NCBI RefSeq assembly: GCF_023617245.1
Contig: NZ_CP067396.1
Location: 3,224,001 to 3,288,000 of the forward strand
Source: Lysobacter enzymogenes
Lineage (GTDB): Bacteria > Pseudomonadota > Gammaproteobacteria > Xanthomonadales > Xanthomonadaceae
Reading direction: 5' to 3'
DNA: 64,000 nt
Each line of letters begins with the position of its first letter. Positions within the stretch are counted from its first letter, which is position 1. Shown piece by piece: positions 25,672 through 35,974 of this stretch. Position numbers and translations under genes: made by a program. Under the pieces are notes generated by a model, which saw only the letters and a program-made list of their open reading frames with translations, was not told the origin of the DNA and made no database searches.

Positions 25672-28227
25672 ATGAATCGCCTGACCCTGGCCATCGGCCT
25701 GGCCCTGTCGGCTGGACTGCTGCACGCCGAAGAACGCTCCGCCGCCGCTTCGCCCTCCTCTGCCGTCGCCGCCGACGCATCCTCCGCCGCGCCGGCGCCG
25801 TCCATCTACACCTACGATCCGCTCAAGGTCATCGGCCAGCGCCTGTTTCCGTACCAGGAAGGCATGACGATGGACCGCCGCTACATCGAAGAGCAGATCC
25901 GCGGCAACGGCGACATCGGCACCTTGCTGCGGATCAACCCCAGCGTGCAGTTCGACGAGACCGCCGCGACCTCGCGCAACATGGGCGAGATCCGCCCGGC
26001 CGACATCAGCATCAACGGCGGCCTGTACTACCAGAACGCGTTCGTGCTCGACGGCGCCGGCTTCAACAACGACACCGCGCCGGGCGGCTCGACCCTGGCG
26101 GCGAGCATCATCGACGTCCCCAGCCACACCCAGGGCATCGCCCTGGACGCCAGCCAGATCGGCACGCTGACCGTCTACGACAGCAACGTGCCCGCGTCCT
26201 ACGGCGGCTTCAACGGCGGCGTGGTCGAGGCCGAGAGCCGGCGCGCGCGCGATGCGTTCTCCGGCAGCGTGGTCATGCGCATGCAGCGCTCGGTCTGGAA
26301 CGAGATGCACATCGCCGCGCCGGCGCTGCAGAATTTCGAGGAGTCCTCGACCGAATCGCTGCAGCCGCGCTACGACAAGTACCAGTTGCGCGCCACCCTG
26401 GAAGGCCGCACCCGCAACGGCCTGGGCCTGTCGGGCACGGTGTCGCGGCTGCGCTCGGTGATCCCGCTGCGCGGCTATACCTCCGGCCGCAACAGCGTCA
26501 GCGACGAGAACGAAAAGGAGCAGGTGCGCGAGAACACCAGCGCCAGCCTGCGCGCGGACTGGAGCGACGGCGAGGGCCTGGAAGTCAGCGCCAGCGTCAA
26601 CTACGCGCCCACCGACGAGCGTTACTTCATCGCCAACGCCAAGAACGGCTACTACGACCTGGAACAGGGCGGCCCGGTGGCCAGCCTGCGGGTCAACTAC
26701 CAGCGCGGCGACTGGACCTGGCGCAACACCCTGAGCTACAGCGACCTGGACAGTTCGCGCCGCAGCCAGACCGACTACTGGAAATCCTGGGCGCGTTCGA
26801 GCGAGATGGACTGGGGCGTGACCACGCTCAGCGCCGAAGGCAGTTGGGGCAACATCGACCAGCGCAACCGCAACCTCGGTTACAAGCTCGTGCTCGAACG
26901 CGAGCCGGTGCGGCTCGGCAACGGCGAGCACCGCCTGCAGTTCGGCCTGGAATACCGCGACCGCAGCGCCGACTACCACCGCCTCAACGACCATTCCAGC
27001 TACCTCAACCCCGCCGCCACCCGCACCTGCACCGCCAGCGACGGCACGCTCGACCGCGACGGCTGCTCGCTGTCGCCGGTGGAGACCACCGCCAGCGGCG
27101 TGATCAAGGGCCGCGGCCAGTACTTCACCCGCCGCAACGTCTATCGCGAAGGCGCCTTCAACGTCGACAACCGCGAGTGGGCGCTGTTCGCGCAGGACGA
27201 CATCCGCCTGGGCCGCTGGAGCCTGCGCCCGGGCGTGCGCGTGGACGGCGACAGCCTGATGGGCCGCACCACCGTCGCGCCGCGCCTGGCCACCTCCTGG
27301 GACGTGTTCGGCGACCGCGACACCTTGCTCACCGCCGGCGTCAACCGCTACTACGGCCGCAACCTGTTCGCCTACAAACTGCGCGAAGGCCGCGAGCGCC
27401 TGCAACTGGAACAGCGCCGCGGCGCCGACCTGATCTGGCGCGACGTGCGCACCTCGCCCGCCGACTACCGCTTCGACAAGTTGCGCGTGCCCTACAGCGA
27501 CGAACTGGCGCTGGGCTGGAACCAGCGCTGGGCCGGGCTGGACCTGAGCCTGAAGTACGTGCGCCGCGAGAACCGCGACGAAGTACTGCGCGAGACCATC
27601 CTCAACCTGGACGACAGCGGTTTCTACGACACCCGCGTCAACCGCTACAACAACCGCGGCCGCAGCCGCAGCCAGACCTACACCGCCAGCGTGTCGCCGT
27701 CGCGGCCGCTGCGCTGGGGCAGCGTGGCGACCAGCGCCGAGGCCGCGTTCGACTACACCGACGTGCGCCGCAACTACAACGATTACGAAACCGCCTACAC
27801 CGAAGCCCTCGAGGACTGGGTCCGCTACCAGGGCAAGCTGATGCGCGCCAACGAACTGCCGGCGACCTCGTTCAACCGGCCGTGGAGCGCGCGCCTGGCC
27901 AGCCAGACCCGGTTCGAATCGATCGGACTGCTGTGGAGCAACTTCCTGCGCTACCGCAGCGGTTACCGCGGGCGCCAATCGCTGGGGCGCGAGGTGTTCG
28001 AGGGCAAGAGCATCTCGGTGATCGACGAAGTCGCCTACCCCGACACCTGGACCTGGGACAGCAGCGTGGAATGGACCCTGCGCCTGCCGCACGAACAGCA
28101 GGCCTACGCGCGGGTGGAAGCGCAGAACCTCACCAACCGCTCCAACCTGATCAGCAGCGCCACCGCCACCACCACCGTGTACGAACCGGGGCGTTCGTAC
28201 TGGCTGGAACTGGGCTACCGGTTCTGA
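25672..28227 (+). CDS. TonB-dependent outer-membrane receptor of receptor/peroxidase pair
   Basis: 851 residues with a 19-residue signal peptide (MNRLTLAIGLALSAGLLHA). The plug is unusual: DIGTLLRINPSVQFDE and GEIRPADISINGG replace the common VEVLKGP-type signature, and the barrel ends WLELGYRF with terminal Phe. Two Cys lie in one extracellular-type loop (TRTCTASDGTLDRDGC). It belongs to a receptor group not obviously tied to catecholate siderophores. The di-heme peroxidase gene begins five bases after its stop, so the two should act together. The substrate, perhaps a metal complex, is unknown. Confidence 0.85.
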   Translation: MNRLTLAIGLALSAGLLHAEERSAAASPSSAVAADASSAAPAPSIYTYDPLKVIGQRLFPYQEGMTMDRRYIEEQIRGNGDIGTLLRINPSVQFDETAATSRNMGEIRPADISINGGLYYQNAFVLDGAGFNNDTAPGGSTLAASIIDVPSHTQGIALDASQIGTLTVYDSNVPASYGGFNGGVVEAESRRARDAFSGSVVMRMQRSVWNEMHIAAPALQNFEESSTESLQPRYDKYQLRATLEGRTRNGLGLSGTVSRLRSVIPLRGYTSGRNSVSDENEKEQVRENTSASLRADWSDGEGLEVSASVNYAPTDERYFIANAKNGYYDLEQGGPVASLRVNYQRGDWTWRNTLSYSDLDSSRRSQTDYWKSWARSSEMDWGVTTLSAEGSWGNIDQRNRNLGYKLVLEREPVRLGNGEHRLQFGLEYRDRSADYHRLNDHSSYLNPAATRTCTASDGTLDRDGCSLSPVETTASGVIKGRGQYFTRRNVYREGAFNVDNREWALFAQDDIRLGRWSLRPGVRVDGDSLMGRTTVAPRLATSWDVFGDRDTLLTAGVNRYYGRNLFAYKLREGRERLQLEQRRGADLIWRDVRTSPADYRFDKLRVPYSDELALGWNQRWAGLDLSLKYVRRENRDEVLRETILNLDDSGFYDTRVNRYNNRGRSRSQTYTASVSPSRPLRWGSVATSAEAAFDYTDVRRNYNDYETAYTEALEDWVRYQGKLMRANELPATSFNRPWSARLASQTRFESIGLLWSNFLRYRSGYRGRQSLGREVFEGKSISVIDEVAYPDTWTWDSSVEWTLRLPHEQQAYARVEAQNLTNRSNLISSATATTTVYEPGRSYWLELGYRF

Positions 28228-28232
28228 GCGCG

Positions 28233-29441
28233 ATGCGCGGCGACAAGCGCTGGCTGGCGAACCTGGCCGTGGCGGCGGCATCCGCGCTGCTGTTCGCCGC
28301 CGCGTTCGCCGGCCTGCTGTGGGCCGGTGCGAGCGCGGCGCAGGCGGTGCAGGTGGCGCCGAGCGACGATGGCGCCGATAGCGCCGACCTCGACGCATGC
28401 CGCCGGCGCCTGGACGCCGGCGGCGCGCAGATCGACCGCGACTGCCTGCGCCGCGTCTATGCCCTGCCGATCGAACAGTGGCCGCGGCCGCTGACCGATC
28501 CGGGCGCGCGCTGGTCGGAGCTGGCGCCGTTGCCCCGGCAGGCGCCGCATCCGCCCGGCCATCCGCCGGACCCGGCCAAGGTCGCGCTGGGAAAGCGCTT
28601 GTTCGAAGACCCGCGCCTGTCCGGCTCGGGCCAGATCGCCTGCGCCAACTGCCACGATTCCGAACTGGGCTGGGGCGACGGCCGCAGCGTGCCGTTCGGC
28701 CACGACCGCCAGCGCGGCCGCCGCAACGCGCCGTCGGTGGCGATGAGCGGCTTCGCCGCGCACCTGTTCTGGGACGGGCGCGCGTCCACGCTGGAGGAAC
28801 AAGTGCTGCATCCGCTGACCGATCCGCGCGAGATGGCCGCGCGCCCGGCGGCGGTGCTGCGCGCGCTGCGCCGCGACGACAGCTATCGCCGGCAGTACGC
28901 GCAGGCCTTCGGTTCGCCCGGCATCGACCTGGCCCGCACCGCCCAGGCCCTGGCCGGCTTCCAGCGCAGCCTGGTGCCGCGCTTCAACCGCTTCGACCGT
29001 TTCCTGGAAGGCAACCGCGGCGCGCTCGACGACCGCCAGCTGTGGGGCCTGCACCTGTTCCGCACTCGCGCGCGCTGCATGAACTGCCACAGCGGCGCGA
29101 CCTTGAGCGACGACGGCTTCCACAATTTGGGCCTGCATTTCTACGGGCGCAAGCTGCAGGACCTGGGCCGCTACGAAGTCACCGGCGACCCGGCCGATAG
29201 CGGCAAGTTCAAGACGCCCTCGCTGCGCAACGTCGCCAAGACCGGACCGTGGATGCACAACGGCCGTTTCGCCACGCTGCGCGGCGTGGTCAATCTCTAC
29301 AACGCCGGGATGCCGCGCCCGCAGCCGTCGCCACAGCAGGTCGGCGACCCGCTGTTCCCGCAACCCGACCCGCTGCTGCATCGGCTGGATCTGCATCGCA
29401 CCGAACTCGAAGCGATCACCGCGTTCCTGGAAACCCTGTAG
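28233..29441 (+). CDS. Di-heme cytochrome c peroxidase/MauG-family protein, membrane-anchored
   Basis: 402 residues. An N-terminal helix at about 12-35 anchors or exports it. Heme-binding motifs CANCH (137-141) and CMNCH (282-286) mark the two c-type hemes, and MHNG at 341 supplies a possible sixth ligand. About 100 residues before the peroxidase domain hold two Cys (56 and 71) not found in minimal CcpA proteins. The family reduces hydrogen peroxide or, in MauG-like members, oxidises peptide or protein residues. Tight coupling to a TonB receptor hints at oxidation of the imported ligand in the periplasm, as a hypothesis. Confidence 0.88.
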   Translation: MRGDKRWLANLAVAAASALLFAAAFAGLLWAGASAAQAVQVAPSDDGADSADLDACRRRLDAGGAQIDRDCLRRVYALPIEQWPRPLTDPGARWSELAPLPRQAPHPPGHPPDPAKVALGKRLFEDPRLSGSGQIACANCHDSELGWGDGRSVPFGHDRQRGRRNAPSVAMSGFAAHLFWDGRASTLEEQVLHPLTDPREMAARPAAVLRALRRDDSYRRQYAQAFGSPGIDLARTAQALAGFQRSLVPRFNRFDRFLEGNRGALDDRQLWGLHLFRTRARCMNCHSGATLSDDGFHNLGLHFYGRKLQDLGRYEVTGDPADSGKFKTPSLRNVAKTGPWMHNGRFATLRGVVNLYNAGMPRPQPSPQQVGDPLFPQPDPLLHRLDLHRTELEAITAFLETL

Positions 29442-29655
29442 CGCGACGGTTCGCTCGCGGCAGCGCCGCGACCGACGCTGACAGACGCTCCCGCCCATCG
29501 CGGCAAAGCGCCCGCTCCGACAGCGCGCAAGCGGTTGCGGTCCGGCGGCTCTTTCACGCAGCCATGACGGTGCTGGGATCATGTACGGGGAGCCGTTCGC
29601 GCGCGCCGCCCCGGCGCGCCGCGAGCGTCCTCCCCTCCCCGCGCATTCCATCGTC

Positions 29656-31350
29656 ATGAAGAAATTCCGCAAAACCCTGTTGCTGCTGATCGTCGCGCTC
29701 GCGGTCGGCGGCGGCCTGTTCCTGTACTGGCCGCTGTGGCAGCGCTCGGTGCCGGCGGCCGCGAACGACAAGCCGGTCGATGTGGTGCTGGTCGGCGCCG
29801 GCATCATGAGCGTGACCCTGGCCACGTATCTGCAGGAACTGCAGCCGGATTGGACGCTGCAGATGTACGAGCGCCGCGACGGCGTGGCCGAGGAAAGCTC
29901 AGACGGCTGGAACAACGCCGGCACCGGGCATTCGGGTTTCGCCGAGCTCAACTACACCCCGCAGCGGCCCGACGGCAGCGTCGAGACCAAGCGCGCGGTG
30001 GAGATCGCCGAACAGTTCGAGGTCGCGCGCCAGTTCTGGTCGCACCAGGTGCGCGAAGGCCGGCTCGGCGCGCCGGGCGACTTCATCAATCCGACCCCGC
30101 ACATGAGCTTCGTCTGGGGCGAGGACAACATCGATTACCTGCGCAAGCGCCGCGACGCGCTGGTCGAGAATCCGCTGTTCTACGGCATGCAGTTCTCCGA
30201 CGACCCGGCGCAGATCAAGACGTGGGCGCCGCTGCTGATGGAAGGCCGCGATCCCAAGCAGCACGTCGCCGCCACCTACATGCCGCTGGGCACCGACGTC
30301 AATTTCGGCGTGATCACCCGCCAGCTCGCTCAAGGCCTGGAGCGCAGCGGCAACTTCGGCCTGCATCTGGGCCACGAAGTCACCGCGCTGCGCCGCAATG
30401 CCGACAAGACCTGGAACGTCACCGTCAAGGACCTCAAGAGCGACAAGGAAACCACGGTCAAGACCCGTTTCGTGTTCATCGGCGCCGGCGGCGCCGCGCT
30501 CAAGCTGCTGCAGCTGTCGGGCATTCCCGAAGCCGAAAACTACGCCGGCTTTCCGGTCGGCGGGCAGTTCCTGGCGTTCTCCGCGCCGGCGATCGCCGAC
30601 CGCCACCGCGTCAAGGCCTACGGCATGGCCGAGACCGGCTCGCCGCCGATGTCGGTGCCGCACCTGGACGCGCGCAAGCTCGACGGCAAGCCGGTGATCC
30701 TGTTCGGGCCGTTCGCGCTGTACAGCACCAAGTTCCTCAAGCACGGCTCGTGGTTCGACCTGTACTCCTCGGTCAATCACGACAACCTCGGCGAGATGGT
30801 CAGCGTCGGCTCGGAGAACCTGGACCTGGTGAAATACCTGATGAGCCAGGCGCAGCTGAACGACGACGACCGCCAGGCCGAGCTGCTGAAGTACTTCCCC
30901 ACCGCCAAGCGCAGCGACTGGACCCTGGTCACCGCCGGCCAGCGCGTGCAGGTGATCAAGCGCGATCCGGTCAAGGGCCCGGTGCTGCAGTTCGGCACCG
31001 AGATCGTCATCGACCGGGACCGCAGCATCGCCGCGCTGCTCGGCGCCTCGCCGGGCGCTTCGACTTCGCCGCCGATCATGCTCGAACTGATGGCCAAGGC
31101 GTTCCCGCAGCAGGTCGCCGGCGATTGGGGCGAGAAGCTGAAACTGATCGTGCCGTCGTACGGGCGCAAGCTCAACGACAGCGCGGCGCTGACCAATCAG
31201 ATCCGGCGCATGACCAGCCAGACCCTGCGGCTGCCGTACCTGGAGGTGCCGGTCGACGGCGCGCAACCGGACTCGCCGCCGCCGGCTGCGGTGTCGCCCG
31301 CGCCGATGCCCGCGCAGAAGAACCAGGATGCGGAACTGCAGGCGATGTGA
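29656..31350 (+). CDS. mqo: Malate:quinone oxidoreductase
   Basis: 564 residues from the ATG at 29656, which begins [20 protein letters not shown], a membrane anchor at about residues 6-25. The FAD-binding motif is [18 protein letters not shown], followed by [12 protein letters not shown] and [17 protein letters not shown], both diagnostic of MQO. The enzyme passes electrons from malate to the quinone pool and works in the TCA cycle in place of, or beside, NAD-malate dehydrogenase. The N-terminal anchor and a Pro-rich C-terminal tail of about 25 residues are additions. The quinol oxidase operon at 59.4 kb is a fitting downstream partner. Confidence 0.92.
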   Translation: MKKFRKTLLLLIVALAVGGGLFLYWPLWQRSVPAAANDKPVDVVLVGAGIMSVTLATYLQELQPDWTLQMYERRDGVAEESSDGWNNAGTGHSGFAELNYTPQRPDGSVETKRAVEIAEQFEVARQFWSHQVREGRLGAPGDFINPTPHMSFVWGEDNIDYLRKRRDALVENPLFYGMQFSDDPAQIKTWAPLLMEGRDPKQHVAATYMPLGTDVNFGVITRQLAQGLERSGNFGLHLGHEVTALRRNADKTWNVTVKDLKSDKETTVKTRFVFIGAGGAALKLLQLSGIPEAENYAGFPVGGQFLAFSAPAIADRHRVKAYGMAETGSPPMSVPHLDARKLDGKPVILFGPFALYSTKFLKHGSWFDLYSSVNHDNLGEMVSVGSENLDLVKYLMSQAQLNDDDRQAELLKYFPTAKRSDWTLVTAGQRVQVIKRDPVKGPVLQFGTEIVIDRDRSIAALLGASPGASTSPPIMLELMAKAFPQQVAGDWGEKLKLIVPSYGRKLNDSAALTNQIRRMTSQTLRLPYLEVPVDGAQPDSPPPAAVSPAPMPAQKNQDAELQAM

Positions 31351-31430
31351 CGCCTGTTACGGGACGCGGATGACGGCGCCGCGCGGCATCCGCGGCTCGC
31401 CCGCACCGTGCGTGCCGCATCGCCGATTCG

Positions 31431-31453
31431 ACCGGTTCGCGCAACGAACCGGT
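31431..31453 (+). terminator. Hairpin after mqo
   Basis: ACCGGTTCG (31431-31439) and CGAACCGGT (31445-31453) form a 9-bp stem with a 5-base loop. No T-run follows, so termination would be weak or Rho-assisted. Confidence 0.45.
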
Positions 31454-31522
31454 TCGCCTCACGGGCTATGCCCGACACCGCCGCCGCCCTAGCCTGATGC
31501 CGCCCCCGTCTGGAGTCCCGCC

Positions 31523-32419
31523 ATGTCCGCCGTCCCCACCGCGCGCCTGTTGTTCGCCATCGCCGCCTTCGCCGCCCTGACCGGCCCCGCCGCGGCCGCC
31601 ACGCCGCTGCGCATCGAGGTCTACAACCCCGGCGAGAAAGGCGTGTTCCCGGTGTCGTCGGAACTGGTGATCGGCGAACGCGACGTGCTGCTGGTCGACG
31701 CCCAGTTCCAGCGCGCCGATGCGCAGGCCCTGGTCGAGAAGATCCGAGCCACCGGCAAGAAGCTCAGTGCCGTCTACATCAGCCAGAGCGATCCGGACTA
31801 TTACTTCGGCCTGGACGTCATCCGCGACGCCTTCCCCGATGCGCGCATCCTCGCGACCCCGCAAACGGTGGCGGCGATCCGCAAGACCATGGACGGCAAG
31901 CTCGCCTACTGGGGGCCGGTGCTCAAGGACAACGCGCCCAAGCGCCTGGTCGCGCCCGAACCGCTGCAGGGCGACACGCTGACCCTGGAAGGCCGCACGC
32001 TCAAGATCGAAGGCCTGCGCGGCCCCGACCCGGCGCGCACCTACCTGTGGATCCCTTCGCTCAAGACCGTCGCCGGCGGCGTGGTGGTGTCCAGCGGCGG
32101 CCACGTGTTCATGGCCGACACCGCTACCGCCGCCTCGCGCGCGGCGTGGTTGCAGACCCTGCGCGGCATCCGCGCGCTCAAGCCGGTCAAGGTGATCCCC
32201 GGCCACTTCCTCGGCCCGATGCCGAAGGGCCTGGACGCGGTCGAGTTCACCGCCGCGTACATCGAACGCTTCGAGCGCGAAGCGGCCAAGGCCAGCGATT
32301 CCAAGCAGCTGATCGCGGCGATGCAGGCCGCTTATCCCAAGCTCGGCGAGACCGCATCGCTGGAGCTCAGCGCCAAGGTGGTCAAGGGCGAGATGCAGTG
32401 GCCGGCGCCGCAGCCTTGA
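31523..32419 (+). CDS. Exported MBL-fold protein with degenerate metal motif
   Basis: 298 residues with a signal peptide ending PAAAATP. The fold follows the metallo-beta-lactamase plan, but where HxHxDH should be, the chain reads SQSDPDYYFG, so three usual histidines are absent. Later, MADTAT and IPGHFLG remain, the latter with a His. I conclude that it belongs to an MBL subgroup that either binds metal differently or has lost it. It is periplasmic by its signal. It stands alone, 172 bp after mqo, and no pathway can be assigned. Confidence 0.75.
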   Translation: MSAVPTARLLFAIAAFAALTGPAAAATPLRIEVYNPGEKGVFPVSSELVIGERDVLLVDAQFQRADAQALVEKIRATGKKLSAVYISQSDPDYYFGLDVIRDAFPDARILATPQTVAAIRKTMDGKLAYWGPVLKDNAPKRLVAPEPLQGDTLTLEGRTLKIEGLRGPDPARTYLWIPSLKTVAGGVVVSSGGHVFMADTATAASRAAWLQTLRGIRALKPVKVIPGHFLGPMPKGLDAVEFTAAYIERFEREAAKASDSKQLIAAMQAAYPKLGETASLELSAKVVKGEMQWPAPQP

Positions 32420-32668
32420 ACGACGGCGCCGGCGGCATCGGCGCGAAACGACCGCGCGTTCGGCGAGGCTAGCCCGCGCGCGGCCGACTTTGCCGAATCC
32501 CGCCTCCGCTCTGGAACGCGACCGGCGCACGCGGCGCCGCGCACCGCAGTCACGCTCGCGCGCGGCCGGCGGCTGCTACGGTCGGGCGGCATCGTGCGCG
32601 CGCTCGACGACGACGGGCGGCGATGCGGACAGAACGTCCTCCCCCAAGCCCCAGAAGGAGACAGGGCC

Positions 32669-33412
32669 ATGAAAACGCTCGCATTCGCTTCGCTCACGAT
32701 GTTTCCGATCCTCGCCGCGGCCCAGGCCGGCGCGGCGCCCTCCACCGCGCCGTTGCAACGCGATGTGCGCTGGATCGATGCGCAAGACCGCAGTCGGGTC
32801 GCGACCCAGGTCCTGACCCGCCGCGCCGACGGCGCGCTGGTCTACCGCTACGACCGGCAAGCGACGCCGGCCCGGCGTTACCACGAACGCATGTGCGAAC
32901 TCGTCGGCGGCGTGCCCGCCGCCGGCGACACCGTGCTCGGCGGCGCAGACGCCGCCGGCAGCCTGGCCTGCACGCTGCCCGCCGACGCGGCCGGCACGCC
33001 CGGCGTCGTCGTCGACGGTCTGTTCCATCCGAGCCCGCGGCCGCCGGCGAACGCCGCCGCCCAAGGCCAGGACGCGGCGCGCGCGGACGCCTCCGACGAC
33101 TTCGCCCACGCCGCCGCGCCCGGCGGCGCTGCGCCGCGCGGAGAAAACTTCCAAGCCGTCGGCGGCGCGGGCTATTCCAGCGAAACCGGCGGTACCGGCT
33201 CGGCCAAGACCTCGCTCGACAACGATCGCTGCACGATCGAACAGACCACGCCGGTCCCCGCCGGCGCAAGCGAATCGGTGCTCCTGCTGGTCACCTGCAT
33301 CGAGCAACGCGTGCGCGCCCTGCCGACCTACACCCGCGCCTGCATGAACGCCACCTGCGTGACCGAGAACGGGTTCATCGACGTGCTCGACCTGTCGCCG
33401 CCGACGCGCTGA
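32669..33412 (+). CDS. Secreted protein of unknown function
   Basis: 247 residues. AAGGAG about ten bases before the ATG fixes the start. The signal peptide ends at AQAGAAP. A middle stretch of about 60 residues is rich in Ala, Gly and Asp and likely unstructured. The C-terminal part has several Cys, including CIEQ and ACMNATCVTENGF, which suggests disulfides. I recognise no family. It is convergent with the siderophore receptor gene at 33461, with a 48-bp gap. Confidence 0.7.
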   Translation: MKTLAFASLTMFPILAAAQAGAAPSTAPLQRDVRWIDAQDRSRVATQVLTRRADGALVYRYDRQATPARRYHERMCELVGGVPAAGDTVLGGADAAGSLACTLPADAAGTPGVVVDGLFHPSPRPPANAAAQGQDAARADASDDFAHAAAPGGAAPRGENFQAVGGAGYSSETGGTGSAKTSLDNDRCTIEQTTPVPAGASESVLLLVTCIEQRVRALPTYTRACMNATCVTENGFIDVLDLSPPTR

Positions 33413-33460
33413 TCGCACGGCACCGGCGGCGCGGGCGCGTCCCGCGCCGCCGCTATCCGC

Positions 33461-35668
33461 TCAGAACCGATACGTCGCCGACACCCGCACACTGCGCGCC
33501 TCGCCCCAGGTGTAGGTGCTGTAGACGTCGAAGATCGTGTAGTAGCGCTTGTCGAGCAGGTTGTCGACGTTGAGCGAGGCCGATAGCTTTTCGTCGAAAC
33601 GATAGGCGAGCATCGCGTCGAGCAGCCAGTACGGCCGGGTGCGGTGCTCGACCGTGCCGCCGCCGGGCGCGCCGACCGGGCCGAAGCTGCTGCTCTGCCA
33701 GCGCGCGCCGCCGCCGACGGTCAATCCTGCGAGCGCGCCATCGAAGCGGTAGCTGCTGTGCGCGCTGAACTGGTCCTCCGGCTCCAGCGTGGACACCTTG
33801 GCGCCGTTCTGGCGCGCGACCTTGTGCGCGTAGCCGGCCTGGACCTGCCAGCCCGGCCGCAGCTCGCCGGACAGCTCCAGTTCGTAGCCCTCGGTGCGCA
33901 CGCCCTGCAGGGCGCGGTAGGCGTCGCCGCCGGTGGGCGTCTTGCCGCCGCTGGGCACCGGATAGTTGTCCTGGTCCAGGCGGAACAGCGCGGCGCTGGC
34001 GTTGAGCCGGCCGTCGAAGAACTCGCCCTTCAAGCCCAGTTCGTAGTTCTCGCCTTCGCGCGGATCGAGCGCGCGGCCGCGCTCGTCCTGCTCGGACTGC
34101 GGCTTGAAGATGGTGCCGTAGCTGGCATAGGCCGACAGGTAGGCGTTGAGGTCGTATACGGCGCCGGCGTACGGCACCACCACCCCGCTCTCGTCGATGC
34201 CGTCGGTCTTGTAGTTGGCGATGCGGCTGCCGAGGATCAGCTTGAACGGATCGGCCAGGTCGAAGCGGCCGACCACATAGGCGCCGCTCTCGCGGGTCAC
34301 CTGGTCGTTGTCGAAACCGTGCTGCCAGGCCGGTTCGGCGATGTCGCCGTTCCAGCGGCGGTAGTCGGCCACCTGTTGCGGATAGTCGGCCGGCGCGAAA
34401 TACCCGGTGCCGGTCCAGTGCTTGCGCGACACGCTCGCGCCGACCACCACCTCGTGTTCGCGCCCGAACCAGCCGAAGCGGCCGCTGAGGTAGGCGTCGG
34501 CGGCGTTGGCGACGGTCTCGCCGACGTACTTGCCCAGCCACAGCGACACGCCGCTGCCGTCGCGCGGGTCCGGATGGCCCGCGGCAGCGGCGCCGAGCGC
34601 GGCGTCGTAGCCGTTGACCTGATGGTTGAGCTGCAGCTTGGCGATCCAGCCGTCGCCGAAGCGATGCTCCAGGGTGGCGAAGCCGGTGCGGGTGTACTGG
34701 CGCCAGCGGCTCCAGTCGGCGCCGTTGTTGAACGAGCGCGGCACCCGGTAGAACCCGCCGTCGGCATCCAGCAGCGGAATGCCGCCCCAACTGGAGCCGC
34801 GCGGGTCGCTGTTCTGATAATCGGCGCCGACGGTGAGCAGGCTGTCGTCGCCGAGGTCGGCTTCGAGGATGCCGTACAGCACCGAGGTGTCGCGCTGGTA
34901 GCGCTCGCTGTAGCCGTGTTTGTCCTGGCGCACCGCGACCGCGCGACCGCGCACCCGGCCGCTCTCGCTCAAGGGGCCGGACACGTCGATCTCGCCGCGG
35001 TACTCGTCCCATGATCCCGCGCCCAGGCCGATCTGGCCCTTGAACGCGCGCGTGGGCTTCTTGCGGATCAGGTTGATGGTCGCGCCCGGGTCGCCGACGC
35101 CGGTCAGCAGGCCGGTGGCGCCCTTGAGCACTTCGATGCGGTCGTAGATCGCGGTGTCGCTGAGGGTGTTGCCGGCCGAGAACGCCGAATCGCGTTGCAT
35201 CGGGATGCCGTCGTACTGGAAGTTCTGGATCGCGAAGCCGCGCGCGTAGTACTCGGTGCGCTCGCTGTCGTAGGTGACGATGCTGATGCCGGGCGTGACC
35301 CGCATGACATCGTCGATGCCGGTCAGGCCGAAGTCGTCCATCTCCTGGCGGCCGATGACGCTGATCGACTGCGGCGTCTGCCGCGGCGTCAGCACCAGCC
35401 GGGTCGCGGTGGCGATGGTGCCGGGCGTGTAGGAACCGCTGCCTTCGGTGAGGGTGCCGAGTTGGTTGGCCTTGACTTCGATCTTGTCCAGATCGGTCGG
35501 GTCGGGCTGCCCCGGATCGCGCGCAGGGTTGGCGGTCGCGTCCTGGGCGCAGGCGGCGATGGGCGCGGCGAGCGCGAGCGCGCCTGCCAGGGCGGCGGCG
35601 AGCGCAGTGCGCGGCAGGCCGCGCGTACGCGGCGGGAACACGGGAGAAAGGCGGGATTCGACAGGCAC
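33461..35668 (-). CDS. TonB-dependent siderophore receptor (FpvA/FhuE type)
   Basis: 735 residues. A signal peptide ends at ACAQDAT. The plug shows TPRQTPQSISVIGRQEMDDFG and IEVLKGATGLLTGVGDPGATINLIRKKP, shown here as RIEVLKGATGLL and PGATINLIRKKP, which is typical of hydroxamate-type receptors (FhuE, FpvA, FoxA). The barrel ends SVRVSATYRF with terminal Phe. No STN domain is present, so a FecIR-type signalling circuit is not expected. Only a weak promoter (TATACT near 35755-35762 on this strand) is visible upstream. The ligand siderophore is unknown. Confidence 0.9.
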   Translation of the reverse strand: MPVESRLSPVFPPRTRGLPRTALAAALAGALALAAPIAACAQDATANPARDPGQPDPTDLDKIEVKANQLGTLTEGSGSYTPGTIATATRLVLTPRQTPQSISVIGRQEMDDFGLTGIDDVMRVTPGISIVTYDSERTEYYARGFAIQNFQYDGIPMQRDSAFSAGNTLSDTAIYDRIEVLKGATGLLTGVGDPGATINLIRKKPTRAFKGQIGLGAGSWDEYRGEIDVSGPLSESGRVRGRAVAVRQDKHGYSERYQRDTSVLYGILEADLGDDSLLTVGADYQNSDPRGSSWGGIPLLDADGGFYRVPRSFNNGADWSRWRQYTRTGFATLEHRFGDGWIAKLQLNHQVNGYDAALGAAAAGHPDPRDGSGVSLWLGKYVGETVANAADAYLSGRFGWFGREHEVVVGASVSRKHWTGTGYFAPADYPQQVADYRRWNGDIAEPAWQHGFDNDQVTRESGAYVVGRFDLADPFKLILGSRIANYKTDGIDESGVVVPYAGAVYDLNAYLSAYASYGTIFKPQSEQDERGRALDPREGENYELGLKGEFFDGRLNASAALFRLDQDNYPVPSGGKTPTGGDAYRALQGVRTEGYELELSGELRPGWQVQAGYAHKVARQNGAKVSTLEPEDQFSAHSSYRFDGALAGLTVGGGARWQSSSFGPVGAPGGGTVEHRTRPYWLLDAMLAYRFDEKLSASLNVDNLLDKRYYTIFDVYSTYTWGEARSVRVSATYRF

Positions 35669-35974
35669 GGCGAGAGCTTCCGGCAGAGGGAGGAGGACTC
35701 CTCTGGCGGCGGCTCGAGGCTGACAAGGCGCGCGGCGGGCCGGCGCGGGGCGGCCAGTATAGGTCGGCGCCGGCGCGATTCGGCCGTTTTGCGGCCGAAG
35801 GCGCCGAATGGACCGGGGCGGCGGCGTTTGCGGCGGGAATCCGCCGCTGCCGATGCTGCCATCCGGTCGAAGGGCATCGGGACTGTGAAGGCCCTCCCAC
35901 CCCGCGGCTTGGCCGCATCGCAGGGCAGCGGGCTCGAAGCGCCTCCTGCTCAGTCGCTTCGCATTGCCCGCCGG
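35669..35974. other. Intergenic region with palindrome and a degenerate family-B repeat
   Basis: This 306-bp gap contains no gene that I can support. It holds TTCGGCCG-TTTTG-CGGCCGAA (35779-35799), a perfect 8-bp hairpin, and a single diverged copy of repeat family B (35872-35901). The TATACT near 35755-35762 may be the -10 of the receptor. Confidence 0.6.

Noticed and set aside
25615..28398. A 927-codon minus-strand frame opposite the TonB receptor
   Set aside because: Antisense shadow. The plus-strand receptor has a signal peptide, plug and terminal Phe.
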